Of a DNA stretch of 16,974 nt, positions 7,385-15,382 are shown in pieces. The stretch's first letter is position 1, and each line of letters begins with the position of its first letter. This stretch comes from Ga0074139 sp046336825 (lineage in GTDB: Bacteria > Bdellovibrionota > Bdellovibrionia > Bdellovibrionales > Bdellovibrionaceae): contig JBKDFX010000034.1 of assembly GCA_046336825.1 (NCBI GenBank), positions 1 through 16,974 of the forward strand. The letters run 5' to 3'. The position numbers and the translations under genes were made by a program. A model generated the notes under the pieces. It did not search any database and was not told the DNA's origin. It saw only the letters and a list, made by a program, of their open reading frames with translations.

Positions 7385-8057
7385 CCCGCTCGAATCCCTC
7401 CTCGAAGATTTATCTCAAGGGAAAATGGTCATCCTCGTGGATGACGAAAATCGTGAGAATGAAGGCGACCTTATTTTTTCGGCAGCTTTTGTAACACCTG
7501 AAAAAATCAACTTTATGGCCAAGCATGCCCGAGGACTGATTTGTTTGGCACTCAGTCCTCAAATTGTAGATCAATTGAAGCTTCCCCTGATGGTTTCTGA
7601 GGATGTTAATGGTTCTCCGAACAAAACGGCATTTACTGTGAGTATTGAAGCGGCTAAAGGCATCACCACTGGAATTTCTGCGGCCGACAGATCACGAACA
7701 GTTCAAGTGGCCATTTCCCCAGATTGCCAGCCCTCTGATTTGAGTCGACCTGGGCACGTTTTTCCCTTACGTGCACGAGAAGGGGGGGTTCTTGAACGAG
7801 CCGGGCATACCGAGGCCAGTGTGGATCTGATGAAACTCGCGGGACTCAGGGAAGCGGCCGTTATTTGTGAAGTCATGAATGATGATGGCACTATGTCTCG
7901 TTTGCCAGATTTGATTAAATTTGCGGAGCAATTCCGATTGAAAATTGGTCAAATTCAGGATCTGATTGAATTCTTAAAAAATAAGAAATCAGGAAAAGAA
8001 AATGGCAAAGAAACCCTCAAAAAAAATCAAAAAGAAATCCACTTCAAGAGTCACTAA
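7374..8057 (+). CDS. ribB: 3,4-dihydroxy-2-butanone 4-phosphate synthase
   Basis: RibB converts ribulose 5-phosphate to formate and dihydroxybutanone phosphate, the four-carbon donor for lumazine. The sequence shows the acidic loop DDENRENEGDL, then TGISAADRSRTV, RPGHVFPLRAREGGVLERAGHTEASVDL (positions about 123-150) and EVMNDDGTMSRLPDL. At 227 residues it is a stand-alone RibB: the GTP cyclohydrolase II half found in RibBA fusions is absent. The start is TTG at 7374, supported by GGGAGGG just upstream and overlapping the ribE end by 11 bp, which suggests translational coupling. The last ~28 residues (KNKKSGKENGKE...) are Lys/Asn-rich, poorly conserved in appearance, and lie over the start of ribH for 56 bp in another frame. 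Confidence 0.95.
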   Translation: MKFSPLESLLEDLSQGKMVILVDDENRENEGDLIFSAAFVTPEKINFMAKHARGLICLALSPQIVDQLKLPLMVSEDVNGSPNKTAFTVSIEAAKGITTGISAADRSRTVQVAISPDCQPSDLSRPGHVFPLRAREGGVLERAGHTEASVDLMKLAGLREAAVICEVMNDDGTMSRLPDLIKFAEQFRLKIGQIQDLIEFLKNKKSGKENGKETLKKNQKEIHFKSH

Positions 8058-8475
8058 AATAGGAGTCGTCACGAGTCGATTCAACTCTGAAATTACGGAA
8101 AAGTTACTCGAAGGCGCTTTGATGGTGCTTGAAGACTCCGGTGTGGAAATACTATCTGTCAAAGTGCCTGGAGCTGTTGAAATTCCAATCACTTGTCAAG
8201 CTTTGCTTGAAGCCGGTTGTGACGGAGTTGTAGCACTTGGCGCTGTTATACGTGGTGAAACTTCTCACTACGATTATGTTTGTAATAGTGTGGAAAGAGG
8301 CATTTCTCAACTGATGTTAAAATTCAATAAACCCATATCTTTTGGAGTTTTAACGACAGAAAATGAGGAGCAAGCCCTCGAGAGAGTTGGTGGAAAACAT
8401 GGCCATAAAGGCGAAGAAGCTTCTCAAGTTATTCTTGAAATGGTGGGTTTATTGAAAGATCTCAAGAAAATATGA
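8002..8475 (+). CDS. ribH: 6,7-dimethyl-8-ribityllumazine synthase
   Basis: RibH condenses the RibB product with 5-amino-6-ribitylamino-uracil to give lumazine, the substrate of RibE; members form pentamers or 60-mer shells. The 157 residues contain the family landmarks in order: VTSRFN, VPGAVEIP, ALGAVIRGETSHYDYVCN with the catalytic His, FGVLTTENEEQAL and GHKGEEAS. The first ~17 residues (AKKPSKKIKKKSTSRV) are strongly basic and precede the usual core. The ATG at 8002 has AGGA 8 nt upstream and overlaps the ribB tail by 56 bp. The stop codon overlaps the ntrY start (ATGA). Confidence 0.96.
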   Translation: MAKKPSKKIKKKSTSRVTKIGVVTSRFNSEITEKLLEGALMVLEDSGVEILSVKVPGAVEIPITCQALLEAGCDGVVALGAVIRGETSHYDYVCNSVERGISQLMLKFNKPISFGVLTTENEEQALERVGGKHGHKGEEASQVILEMVGLLKDLKKI

Positions 8476-10661
8476 TTGAACAGATCGAAGAGCCAGATCG
8501 TCCAAGAGAAGAAAAAAAGAGAAAACGAGAAATAATTTTTATCTTTTTTTTATCATTTCTTGTCGTTTTTCTTGGTTGGTTTGTTATTCGTCTTTTTTCA
8601 ATCGGCAGTCAGCTTCCACTTGTTCACAGTGTCTTTTTCTTTGGACTCGTCAATCTCAACATCATTTTACTTCTTCTTTTGTTGTCTTTAATTTTTAGAA
8701 ATGTCGTTAAGGTTTTTGTTGAAAGACGAAGTCGAATTTTTGGTAGTTCTCTCAAAATCAAATTAATTACAGCTTTTGTTGCTTTCTCTTCTATTCCAAC
8801 TTTGTTGCTACTGGTGATCTCTGTATTCTACATCAATACAAGTTTTGAAAAGTGGTTTTCTCTTAAAATGGTAGGTGTTCTCAAAAGTTCACTGGAAGTA
8901 CAAAATTCGTACTATTTTAATGCCAAAAAACGTAATTATCATTTTGCTTATGAAATTGAGCGAGAGCTTCGCAATCCAAAAAATCAAATTAATCTTCAAG
9001 CCACTTTGGAAAATTTTAGAAAACGTTATGCGCTAGATGCTGTTGAGGTTTATTCCTCAGAGGCAGGTGATCGAATCTATTCGATGACCACTGACGAAAG
9101 TTTGTATCATTTACCTTTAGCTGAAACTGAACTTTTGATTAAAGGTCTTAAAAAGAAAGTGGAATCGTCCACAATTCATCAGTTCGGGGATGGAAATTTG
9201 GTCCGCGTGATTATTCCAATCCGAAATGAAAAACCATCCAAAGCCCTCGTTATTTCAAGTTTTGTTCCACTTTCTTTAACTTCACAAATGACTGATGTTT
9301 CTTCAGCTTATGAAGAATTTCGAGATATTAACCCGCTCGAGTCACCACTCAAGTCCATTTATATTATTGTACTTCTAATGATGACATTAGTTATCCTTTT
9401 TGCGGCAGTTTGGTTTGGGTTCTACCTAGCTAAACAAATTGCAACTCCACTGACTCAGCTAGGACGTGCAGTGAGGAAAGTTGCCGAAGGAGACTATTCG
9501 ACTGTTGAAGTCTCATCAGGCAGTGAAGAAATTGTTTACTTGGTTGAAAATTTTAATCAAATGACGACAAACTTGGATCGGACAACGACGCAATTGCAAG
9601 AGACCATACGATATATTGAAGTCGTACTAGGCCATATTTCGACTGGTGTAATATCAGTCGATAAAAAGGGAGTTATTTCTACTATCAATCGTCACGCAGC
9701 AGATTTGCTCAAGATTTCAACTGAGGATTTTTTAGGCCGTCCCGTGCGTGAACTTTTAACAACTGAGTACTTTAGAGTTTTTGCAGAAATGTTAAAGAGT
9801 ATGCAAGAGTATCGTCTCGAAACACTGAGACGTGAGTTAACAGTTAATATCGAAGGAGAGTCTTTACCGCTCTCATTAAATTTATCCATTCTAAAAGATC
9901 AAGATGGAGAAGAGATCGGCAAGGTCCTTGTTTTTGACGATCTTTCTCCGATCGTTTCAGCCCAAAGAGCCGCCGCTTGGACTGAGGTGGCAAGAAGAAT
10001 TGCTCACGAAATCAAAAATCCGTTAACTCCCATCAAGTTAGCTGCAGAAAGATTACATCGAAAGTTTGGTGATGATATTAAAGACCCTGCCTTCCGAGAT
10101 TGTATTCAGGTCATAGTTCATCAGGTAGATGATATGAAAAATCTTGTAAATGAATTTAGCCAATTTGCGAGACTTCCGCAGTCGAAGCCAACACCAGGGC
10201 TTTTAAATGAAATTATTCAACAAACTCTTAATTTATTCGTTAATGCACACAGTGGCTTTGATATTAAAAGTAGGCTTGATTCTCAGATTCCTGTTTTTAA
10301 ATTTGATGCTGATCAGCTTAAAAGAGTGCTTACCAATTTGATAGATAATGCAGTTGCTGCTTGTAGCAAATCCCCCCAACCCCAGATCACCGTCACTTCT
10401 GAATTTGACGCTCAACTTAAAACCGTACGATTAACTGTCGTTGATAATGGGAGTGGAATCCCAGCTCAAGATCGGCAAAGAATATTTGAGCCCTATTTTA
10501 GCACTAAAGAGGGTGGAACTGGGTTGGGATTATCAATTGTGAAGCGGGTCATCGAAGACCATGGGGGATACATTCGAGCTTTGCCCAATGAGCCACATGG
10601 AACTAAGATGGTGATTGAAATCCCAGTATTGCCCGTAGAGGGCTGGAGACCTAAAGAATGA
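8472..10661 (+). CDS. ntrY: NtrY-like membrane sensor histidine kinase
   Basis: A 729-residue inner-membrane sensor kinase that should phosphorylate the regulator encoded directly after it. Membrane helices lie at about 20-45, 50-75, 98-122 and 295-320. The ~170 residues between the third and fourth form a periplasmic sensing region. A HAMP linker (IATPLTQLGRAVRKVAEGDYS) follows at about 322-372, then a PAS domain at about 380-490. The H-box RRIAHEIKNPLTPIKLAAERL has His512 as the phosphorylation site. The ATPase has N-box LTNLIDNAVAA, DNGSGIP and GGTGLGLSIVKR. The four-helix/HAMP/PAS layout and the H-box wording are those of NtrY, which in other proteobacteria responds to nitrogen or redox state; the signal here is not known. 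Both ends overlap neighbours by ATGA, implying coupled translation. Confidence 0.9.
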   Translation: MIEQIEEPDRPREEKKRKREIIFIFFLSFLVVFLGWFVIRLFSIGSQLPLVHSVFFFGLVNLNIILLLLLLSLIFRNVVKVFVERRSRIFGSSLKIKLITAFVAFSSIPTLLLLVISVFYINTSFEKWFSLKMVGVLKSSLEVQNSYYFNAKKRNYHFAYEIERELRNPKNQINLQATLENFRKRYALDAVEVYSSEAGDRIYSMTTDESLYHLPLAETELLIKGLKKKVESSTIHQFGDGNLVRVIIPIRNEKPSKALVISSFVPLSLTSQMTDVSSAYEEFRDINPLESPLKSIYIIVLLMMTLVILFAAVWFGFYLAKQIATPLTQLGRAVRKVAEGDYSTVEVSSGSEEIVYLVENFNQMTTNLDRTTTQLQETIRYIEVVLGHISTGVISVDKKGVISTINRHAADLLKISTEDFLGRPVRELLTTEYFRVFAEMLKSMQEYRLETLRRELTVNIEGESLPLSLNLSILKDQDGEEIGKVLVFDDLSPIVSAQRAAAWTEVARRIAHEIKNPLTPIKLAAERLHRKFGDDIKDPAFRDCIQVIVHQVDDMKNLVNEFSQFARLPQSKPTPGLLNEIIQQTLNLFVNAHSGFDIKSRLDSQIPVFKFDADQLKRVLTNLIDNAVAACSKSPQPQITVTSEFDAQLKTVRLTVVDNGSGIPAQDRQRIFEPYFSTKEGGTGLGLSIVKRVIEDHGGYIRALPNEPHGTKMVIEIPVLPVEGWRPKE

Positions 10662-12025
10662 ATAAGATTTTAATTATTGATGATGAGGCGCCGATTCGAG
10701 ACATCCTTTCAGCCAGCTTGAGAGACGAAGGCTATTCGGTAGAAACGGCATCGAATGGAGATGAAGGCTTAATTAAAATGAAGTCCAGTGAGCCTCCACA
10801 AGTGGTGTTCCTTGATATTTGGATGCCTGGTCATAGAGATGGCTTAGAAGTACTCAAGGAAGCACGTTCTCAATTTCCAGAAATTGAATTCATTATGATC
10901 TCTGGGCACGGGACCATAGAAACAGCCGTCAAAGCCACTAAATTGGGGGCGTATGACTTTATTGAGAAACCTTTATCAATTGAAAAAGTTTCGATTGCGA
11001 TCGTTAACGCTCTCAATTTTAGACTTGCTCAGACTGAAAAAGCAGCCCTTCTGAATAAGCTTAGAAGTAATATTGCCATTCGTGGTGATTCCCAAAAAAT
11101 AATGCAAACGAAGCAACTGATTGCGAGACTGGCACCCACACAGTCTTGGGTTTTTATCACTGGAGAATCAGGCACTGGCAAACAATTGGCAGCACAAAAC
11201 ATTCACTATATGAGTCCACGGGCCAGTCGAACTTTTGCAGAAATTAATTGTCAAACCGTTCCTGAAGACCTCCTCGAGGGTGAAATTTTTGGAATTGAAA
11301 AGGGAACTCTGCCAGGTTTAGATCGACATCGTAAAGGAAAATTGGAATTGGTTGAGAGCGGGACTCTTTATCTAGAGGAGATCACCTCTTTACCACTGCA
11401 TCTGCAAAATAAACTTCTAAGATTTATGCAGGAAAGGCAATTCACAAGGCATTTGGGACAAGAAGTTGTTAAGTCCGAAGCTAGATTAATTTTATCAACT
11501 TCAGAAAATCCAGAAAAAGCAGTTCAGTCTGGTATTCTAAGACCTGACTTTTTTGATCGAATAAATACTTTTAGAATTAATCTTGAGCCTCTTCGTGATC
11601 GGATTGAGGATCTTAACAGTTTAATTACACATTTTGCTGACATGATTGCTCGTGAAACAGGTGAAAATAAAAAAATCTTTTCTGATGGGGCTGTTTCACT
11701 GATGCGATCTCATTCATGGCCTGGCAATATACGTGAGTTGAAGAACTTTATCGAGCGAGTTTATATTCTAACACCAGGCGATTTCGTAGACATTCATGAC
11801 TTGCGTTTTGCGGGGCTCGTGGACGGGACTTCTACGGGAGACTCCAAGGCCACTGAAATGCAAACCTTTCGAGAAGCCCGAGCTGGTTTTGAAAAAGAAT
11901 ATCTGATTAAAAAAATACAAGAAAATGCTGGAAATATTTCTCGAACCGCAGAAGTCATAGGCCTCGAAAGAAGTTACTTGCACCGCAAAATTAAAGCTTA
12001 TGGTATCGAGACAAATAACAGTTAG
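10658..12025 (+). CDS. ntrX: NtrX-like response regulator with degenerate sigma-54 contact motif
   Basis: A 455-residue regulator, the likely partner of the NtrY-like kinase. The receiver domain has acidic residues D8/D9, phosphoacceptor D53 in FLDIWMPG, Ser82 and K104. The AAA+ domain has Walker A GESGTGKQ at 169-176. The GAFTGA loop that contacts sigma-54 reads GTLPGL at 216-221, and Walker B reads GTLYLEEI (235-242) with Glu240 where Asp is usual. The arginine of FFDRIN and the LEPLRDR segment remain. A Fis-type helix-turn-helix closes the protein (NISRTAEVIGLERSYLHRK). The domain order is NtrC/NtrX type, but loss of GAFTGA argues against classical sigma-54 activation. Rhodobacter NtrC-type proteins without GAFTGA work with sigma-70, so this one may bind DNA in that mode. 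It overlaps ntrY by ATGA; proS follows after 8 bp. Confidence 0.88.
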   Translation: MNKILIIDDEAPIRDILSASLRDEGYSVETASNGDEGLIKMKSSEPPQVVFLDIWMPGHRDGLEVLKEARSQFPEIEFIMISGHGTIETAVKATKLGAYDFIEKPLSIEKVSIAIVNALNFRLAQTEKAALLNKLRSNIAIRGDSQKIMQTKQLIARLAPTQSWVFITGESGTGKQLAAQNIHYMSPRASRTFAEINCQTVPEDLLEGEIFGIEKGTLPGLDRHRKGKLELVESGTLYLEEITSLPLHLQNKLLRFMQERQFTRHLGQEVVKSEARLILSTSENPEKAVQSGILRPDFFDRINTFRINLEPLRDRIEDLNSLITHFADMIARETGENKKIFSDGAVSLMRSHSWPGNIRELKNFIERVYILTPGDFVDIHDLRFAGLVDGTSTGDSKATEMQTFREARAGFEKEYLIKKIQENAGNISRTAEVIGLERSYLHRKIKAYGIETNNS

Positions 12026-12033
12026 GAGCTTAT

Positions 12034-13773
12034 ATGAAATGGACTAAAACACATATTTATACCCTCAAAGAAGCTCCCAGTGATGCTGAAATTCCTAGCC
12101 ATAAATTGATGGTTCGAGCAGGTCTAATGAAAAAATTAGCACCTGGATTGTACACTTACGGACCCCTTGCTTTAAAGGCCATACGTAAATTCGAAAATAT
12201 AATTCGTGAAGAGTTGGCTCAGCGTGGTGCCATTGAGATTTTGATGCCGATGGTTCATCCACGTGAGTTGTGGGAAGAAACAAATCGCTGGGAAGAAATG
12301 GGAGCTGGTCTTCTCAAGTTTAAGAACCGAAATGATCATTGGTTTTGTTTGGGTGCCACTCATGAAGAAGCGGTTGTGGACTTTGTCCGAAATGACGTCA
12401 AGTCGTACAAAGATTTGCCTCGAAATATTTATCAAATTCAAACTAAGTATCGAGATGAAATTCGTCCTCGATTTGGTCTTATGCGCGGCCGAGAATTTTC
12501 AATGAAAGATGCCTACAGCTTTGATGCTGATCAGAAAGGCGCACTTCATTCCTACGAATTAATGTATCAAGCTTATCAGGCTATTTTTGATCGTCTGGGT
12601 GTACAGTACAGGATTGTTCAGGCTGATGCTGGCAATATCGGAGGCAGTCAGACCCATGAGTTTCAGCTGCTTGCTGATGCTGGTGAGGATTCCCTTCTTG
12701 TGAGTGACACCACTCAATTTGCAGCTAACATCGAAGTTTGCCCAGCATTAGATCCAGAGCCGAATGTTTCTCTTGCTGAATATCTTCCAGTGGAAAAGTT
12801 TTCCACTCCTGGGCTTAAGACAATATCTGATTTATCGCGTGCACTAAAAACACCTGAAAAAGAGCTAGTGAAAACACTTTTCTTCAGTGCAAATGATGGA
12901 TCTCATCAAAAAGATAAGTCCATTAAGCCAATCTGTGTTTTGCTGCGTGGATCAGATGAGATCAATCCCATTAAACTAAAAAATGTTCTGGGCCTAACAA
13001 ATCCTCCTCTTATGCTAACCGATGAGGAAGTTAAGCAAGTCAGTGGTGCCCATCCTGGTTCCTGTGGTCCCGTTGGTTTAAAAATTCCAATCTATATGGA
13101 TGCGGGCGTTGAGGGTCTCAAAAATTATGTCGTGGGTGCCAATGAAGATAATTTTCATTTAAAGAATGTCAACCACGGCCGTGATTATCAGCCCACCAAA
13201 ATTGTCGATATTCGAATGGCTAAGGCGGGGGATAAATGCCCAGAGAGCAACGGTCGATTGAAAGCCTTCCGTGGTATTGAAGTGGGACATGTTTTTTATC
13301 TCGGGAAAAAATATTCAGAAAAAATGAAAGCTACTTTTCTTGATGCCCAGGGCAAGGCTCAAAACTTCGAAATGGGTTGTTATGGCATTGGTGTGACTCG
13401 AACGGTTCAGGCCTGTATTGAGCAAAACCATGATCAAGATGGCATTATTTGGCCTGAAGCCATTGCTCCATTTGATGTCCATATTTGTCTGCTTGATCCT
13501 CAGGATGAAAAAGCTAAACAAGTTTGTGAACAAATTGAAAGTGATCTTAAAAAACTGGGAAAAGAAGTCCTTATCGACGATCGAGAGGAGCGTCCTGGAG
13601 TTAAATTTAAAGATGCTGATCTGCTTGGTATGCCCTATCGAATTGTCATTGGTAAAAAAGGCCTAGAACAAAACGAAGTTGAGCTAGTGAGAAGACGTAA
13701 TAAAGAAATGATCAAGTTGAATCCTTCTGAAGTGGTGTCTCGTATTCAATCGTTTGGGGGGAACAAAAATTGA
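12034..13773 (+). CDS. proS: Prolyl-tRNA synthetase, bacterial type with editing domain
   Basis: ProRS charges tRNA-Pro in the cytoplasm. The 579-residue product is the long bacterial type. Class II motif 1 lies near the N-terminus, motif 2 reads YRDEIRPRFGLMRGREFSMKDAYSF, and motif 3 is EMGCYGIGVTRTVQACIEQ near residue 446. Between motifs 2 and 3, about residues 225-405, lies a YbaK-like insertion with KTLFF and GAHPGSCGPVGL, the domain that removes alanine from mischarged tRNA-Pro. The C-terminal anticodon-binding domain follows (HICLLDPQDEKAKQ, LIDDREERPGVKFKDADLLGMP). AGGAG sits 8 nt before the ATG. It ends in an overlap with the pyrF start. A synthetase in one run with riboflavin and NtrYX genes is probably shared transcription rather than shared function. 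Confidence 0.98.
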   Translation: MKWTKTHIYTLKEAPSDAEIPSHKLMVRAGLMKKLAPGLYTYGPLALKAIRKFENIIREELAQRGAIEILMPMVHPRELWEETNRWEEMGAGLLKFKNRNDHWFCLGATHEEAVVDFVRNDVKSYKDLPRNIYQIQTKYRDEIRPRFGLMRGREFSMKDAYSFDADQKGALHSYELMYQAYQAIFDRLGVQYRIVQADAGNIGGSQTHEFQLLADAGEDSLLVSDTTQFAANIEVCPALDPEPNVSLAEYLPVEKFSTPGLKTISDLSRALKTPEKELVKTLFFSANDGSHQKDKSIKPICVLLRGSDEINPIKLKNVLGLTNPPLMLTDEEVKQVSGAHPGSCGPVGLKIPIYMDAGVEGLKNYVVGANEDNFHLKNVNHGRDYQPTKIVDIRMAKAGDKCPESNGRLKAFRGIEVGHVFYLGKKYSEKMKATFLDAQGKAQNFEMGCYGIGVTRTVQACIEQNHDQDGIIWPEAIAPFDVHICLLDPQDEKAKQVCEQIESDLKKLGKEVLIDDREERPGVKFKDADLLGMPYRIVIGKKGLEQNEVELVRRRNKEMIKLNPSEVVSRIQSFGGNKN

Positions 13774-14468
13774 AGCTCCGTAACCCTATTTTTGTAGCCC
13801 TTGATTTGGATGATCCCAGCTATGCAATCGAAGTTGCTCAGGAGCTTAAAGAAATTGTTGGGGGCTTTAAAGTTGGACCTCGACTGGTGATGCGAGGAGG
13901 ATCCATTTTTGTTCAAAAGTTAAGTCAACTCGGCTCAGTATTTGTGGACATGAAGCATTTTGATATTCCGTCCACAATGTCTGCAGCTCTTAATGCTAGC
14001 TTCGATGACGGAGCGAGTTTTGTAACAGTTCATGCTCTTTCGGGTCGAGAGTCACTCATGGAATGTGTGAGTTTAGAAAACCACCTCAGTCAGCAACGTC
14101 CTTTTCGTGTTCTGGCTGTAACTGTTTTGACAAGTTGGTCTGAGAGCAGCTATCCCCCCAGCTTTAAAAACTTGAATCTTCAAAATCATGTTACGGAATT
14201 GGCCCGATTTACTCTCTCCTTGGGCTTAAAAGGGCTTGTCTGCTCGGCGCATGAGCTGGGGAGTGTATCAAGAGAACATTTCAAAGTTGTACCAGGAATC
14301 CGTCTTTCAGAAGACAGTAAGGATGATCAACATAGAGTCTTAGATCCAGTTTCCGCTGTCAAAGCGGGTGCTCAAATGTTAGTTGTGGGGCGTCCCATTT
14401 TAAACGCTCCCAACATTAAAGCGAAGGCTCAACAATTCGTTGAGCTTGCTAAGACTTTCACTGCTTAA
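13770..14468 (+). CDS. pyrF: Orotidine 5'-phosphate decarboxylase
   Basis: PyrF removes CO2 from OMP to form UMP, the last step of pyrimidine synthesis. At 232 residues it has the usual bacterial length. The active-site motif FVDMKHFDIPSTM supplies D60, K62 and D65, matching the Asp-x-Lys-x-x-Asp catalytic array. The phosphate-binding end is VVPGIRL with DPVSAVKAGAQMLVVGRPI. The first strand FVALDLDD is also typical. The start is TTG at 13770, preceded by a G-rich ribosome site (GGGGGGAA), and overlaps the proS stop codon by 4 bp. The last 11 bp overlap the end of the convergent lipocalin gene. It is the last gene of the seven-gene run. Confidence 0.96.
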   Translation: MKLRNPIFVALDLDDPSYAIEVAQELKEIVGGFKVGPRLVMRGGSIFVQKLSQLGSVFVDMKHFDIPSTMSAALNASFDDGASFVTVHALSGRESLMECVSLENHLSQQRPFRVLAVTVLTSWSESSYPPSFKNLNLQNHVTELARFTLSLGLKGLVCSAHELGSVSREHFKVVPGIRLSEDSKDDQHRVLDPVSAVKAGAQMLVVGRPILNAPNIKAKAQQFVELAKTFTA

Positions 14469-15021
14469 CAACTTCGCAAAGCGGCTGGCGCTTTGCAAAA
14501 TTTCCACCCGTTTGTAAGCTAGTTAAGAAAAGACATGAGTCGTAACCTTGACGGCGAATTTCTTCTTCGATGACAGCCAAAGTATCAATGGAGATTTGTG
14601 GAGTACGAGATAAAATCCAACCAAATTTAAGTTTATCTTCACCCACGAGGGCGTATTCATAATTTTCACCAAGAGCAAGGACTTTATATTGTCCTTGAAA
14701 CCAACCAAACTGATTGAAGAAAGGAACGAAAGAAACTCCCAGTTCAGCATTGGTTGTGGTGTTTTTTATAACAGCTAAAGCGTGAGCATTTTGACGTTTA
14801 CCGCTCGCTTGAGTGCAAGAATTAAGAACATCAATTTTGCCATTAGGAAGCTTTTTATATTCCGCTGTGGTGTCTTTGATGCATTTTCTTTGAAAGCTTG
14901 CGGGTATGCTCACAACTTCGTACCATTTTCCAACATATCGGTTGAGATCAACAGAGGGGACTGTTTGAACCGCAAAAGACGCTTGAGCGAAAAGTAAACT
15001 CAAAATCACTGACATTTTCAT
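14458..15021 (-). CDS. Exported lipocalin (Blc/ApoD-like)
   Basis: A 187-residue periplasmic lipocalin. The signal peptide MKMSVILSLLFAQASFA should be cut before VQT; there is no lipobox, unlike E. coli Blc, so it is predicted soluble. Family motifs are VDLNRYVGKWYEVVSIP (GKWYEV at 31-36), YKVLALGENYEYALVG and LKFGWILSRTP, the usual three structurally conserved regions of bacterial lipocalins. Such proteins bind hydrophobic ligands such as fatty acids or lysophospholipids; the ligand here is unknown. Several cysteines (KCIKD, NSCTQ, DSCLF, LCEVV) could form disulfides in the periplasm. The ATG at 15021 has GGAGG 7 nt upstream; a second ATG two codons on is possible. It converges on pyrF with an 11-bp overlap of coding ends. 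Confidence 0.92.
   Translation of the reverse strand: MKMSVILSLLFAQASFAVQTVPSVDLNRYVGKWYEVVSIPASFQRKCIKDTTAEYKKLPNGKIDVLNSCTQASGKRQNAHALAVIKNTTTNAELGVSFVPFFNQFGWFQGQYKVLALGENYEYALVGEDKLKFGWILSRTPQISIDTLAVIEEEIRRQGYDSCLFLTSLQTGGNFAKRQPLCEVVKQ
14476..14496 (+). terminator. Hairpin after pyrF, inside the lipocalin coding end
   Basis: GCAAAGCG at 14476-14483 pairs exactly with CGCTTTGC at 14489-14496 around a 5-nt loop, and two further pairs follow after one mismatch. It starts 7 bp after the pyrF stop codon. The T-run is poor (AAAATTTCC), so it may stabilise the pyrF mRNA end more than terminate it. The same bases code for the Cys-poor C-terminal part of the lipocalin on the other strand. Confidence 0.45.
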
Positions 15022-15134
15022 TAGATCCTCCGAAAATTAAGAAGTCCCAATCGTTTAACAGCTTATTTTGATTCAGTCCAAGCGATTGTATAATTTTGTT
15101 GAACAGCATTTATTACAATAAGTTAATTGAAAAA

Positions 15135-15163
15135 ATTATAAACAATAGGAAAGATTCTGAAAG
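15135..15163 (-). promoter_or_regulatory. Candidate promoter for the lipocalin gene
   Basis: On the minus strand a perfect TATAAT (15140-15135) follows CTTTCA (15163-15158) after 17 bp. The -35 match is poor and the region is AT-rich, so chance is possible. Transcription would start about 105 nt before the lipocalin ATG. Confidence 0.3.
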
Positions 15164-15195
15164 ATCGTAGGGTAGTACAAATTAGAATTAAATAA

Positions 15196-15369
15196 TTATT
15201 TTTTTTTGTACATCGATTTTAAAGCAAATATCAATAATAAAATCACTAATAAGGCGATGCCCCAAAAAACAACTATTTCTTTTCCTGAAGTGCTTTGATA
15301 GCTGGATTTAGGGGTGGATAGACCAATTTTCGAGGGAAATGGGTTTTGTGGGTAAGATTGAGCATTCAT
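15196..15369 (-). CDS. Small single-pass membrane protein of unknown function (57 aa)
   Basis: I do not recognise this protein. The frame runs from the ATG at 15369 to TAA at 15196. The N-terminal half is polar and rich in Ser, Pro and Gln (MNAQSYPQNPFPSKIGL...). A strongly hydrophobic helix follows at about 31-50 (EIVVFWGIALLVILLLIFAL), and the tail is KSMYKKK. This layout is that of a real small inner-membrane protein with a short basic end, probably cytoplasmic by the positive-inside rule. Support for expression: GGA 7 nt before the ATG and a perfect TATAAT at 15388-15383. It lies between the lipocalin and rlmB, divergent from rlmB, in a gap otherwise without genes. The antiparallel frames do not code for anything similar. 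Confidence 0.6.
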   Translation of the reverse strand: MNAQSYPQNPFPSKIGLSTPKSSYQSTSGKEIVVFWGIALLVILLLIFALKSMYKKK

Positions 15370-15382
15370 TTTTTAATCCAAT

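Noticed and set aside
15068..15094. Plus-strand promoter TTGATT-N15-TATAAT
   Set aside because: The spacing is short, the region is AT-rich, and no plus-strand gene or RNA with a terminator follows before rlmB.
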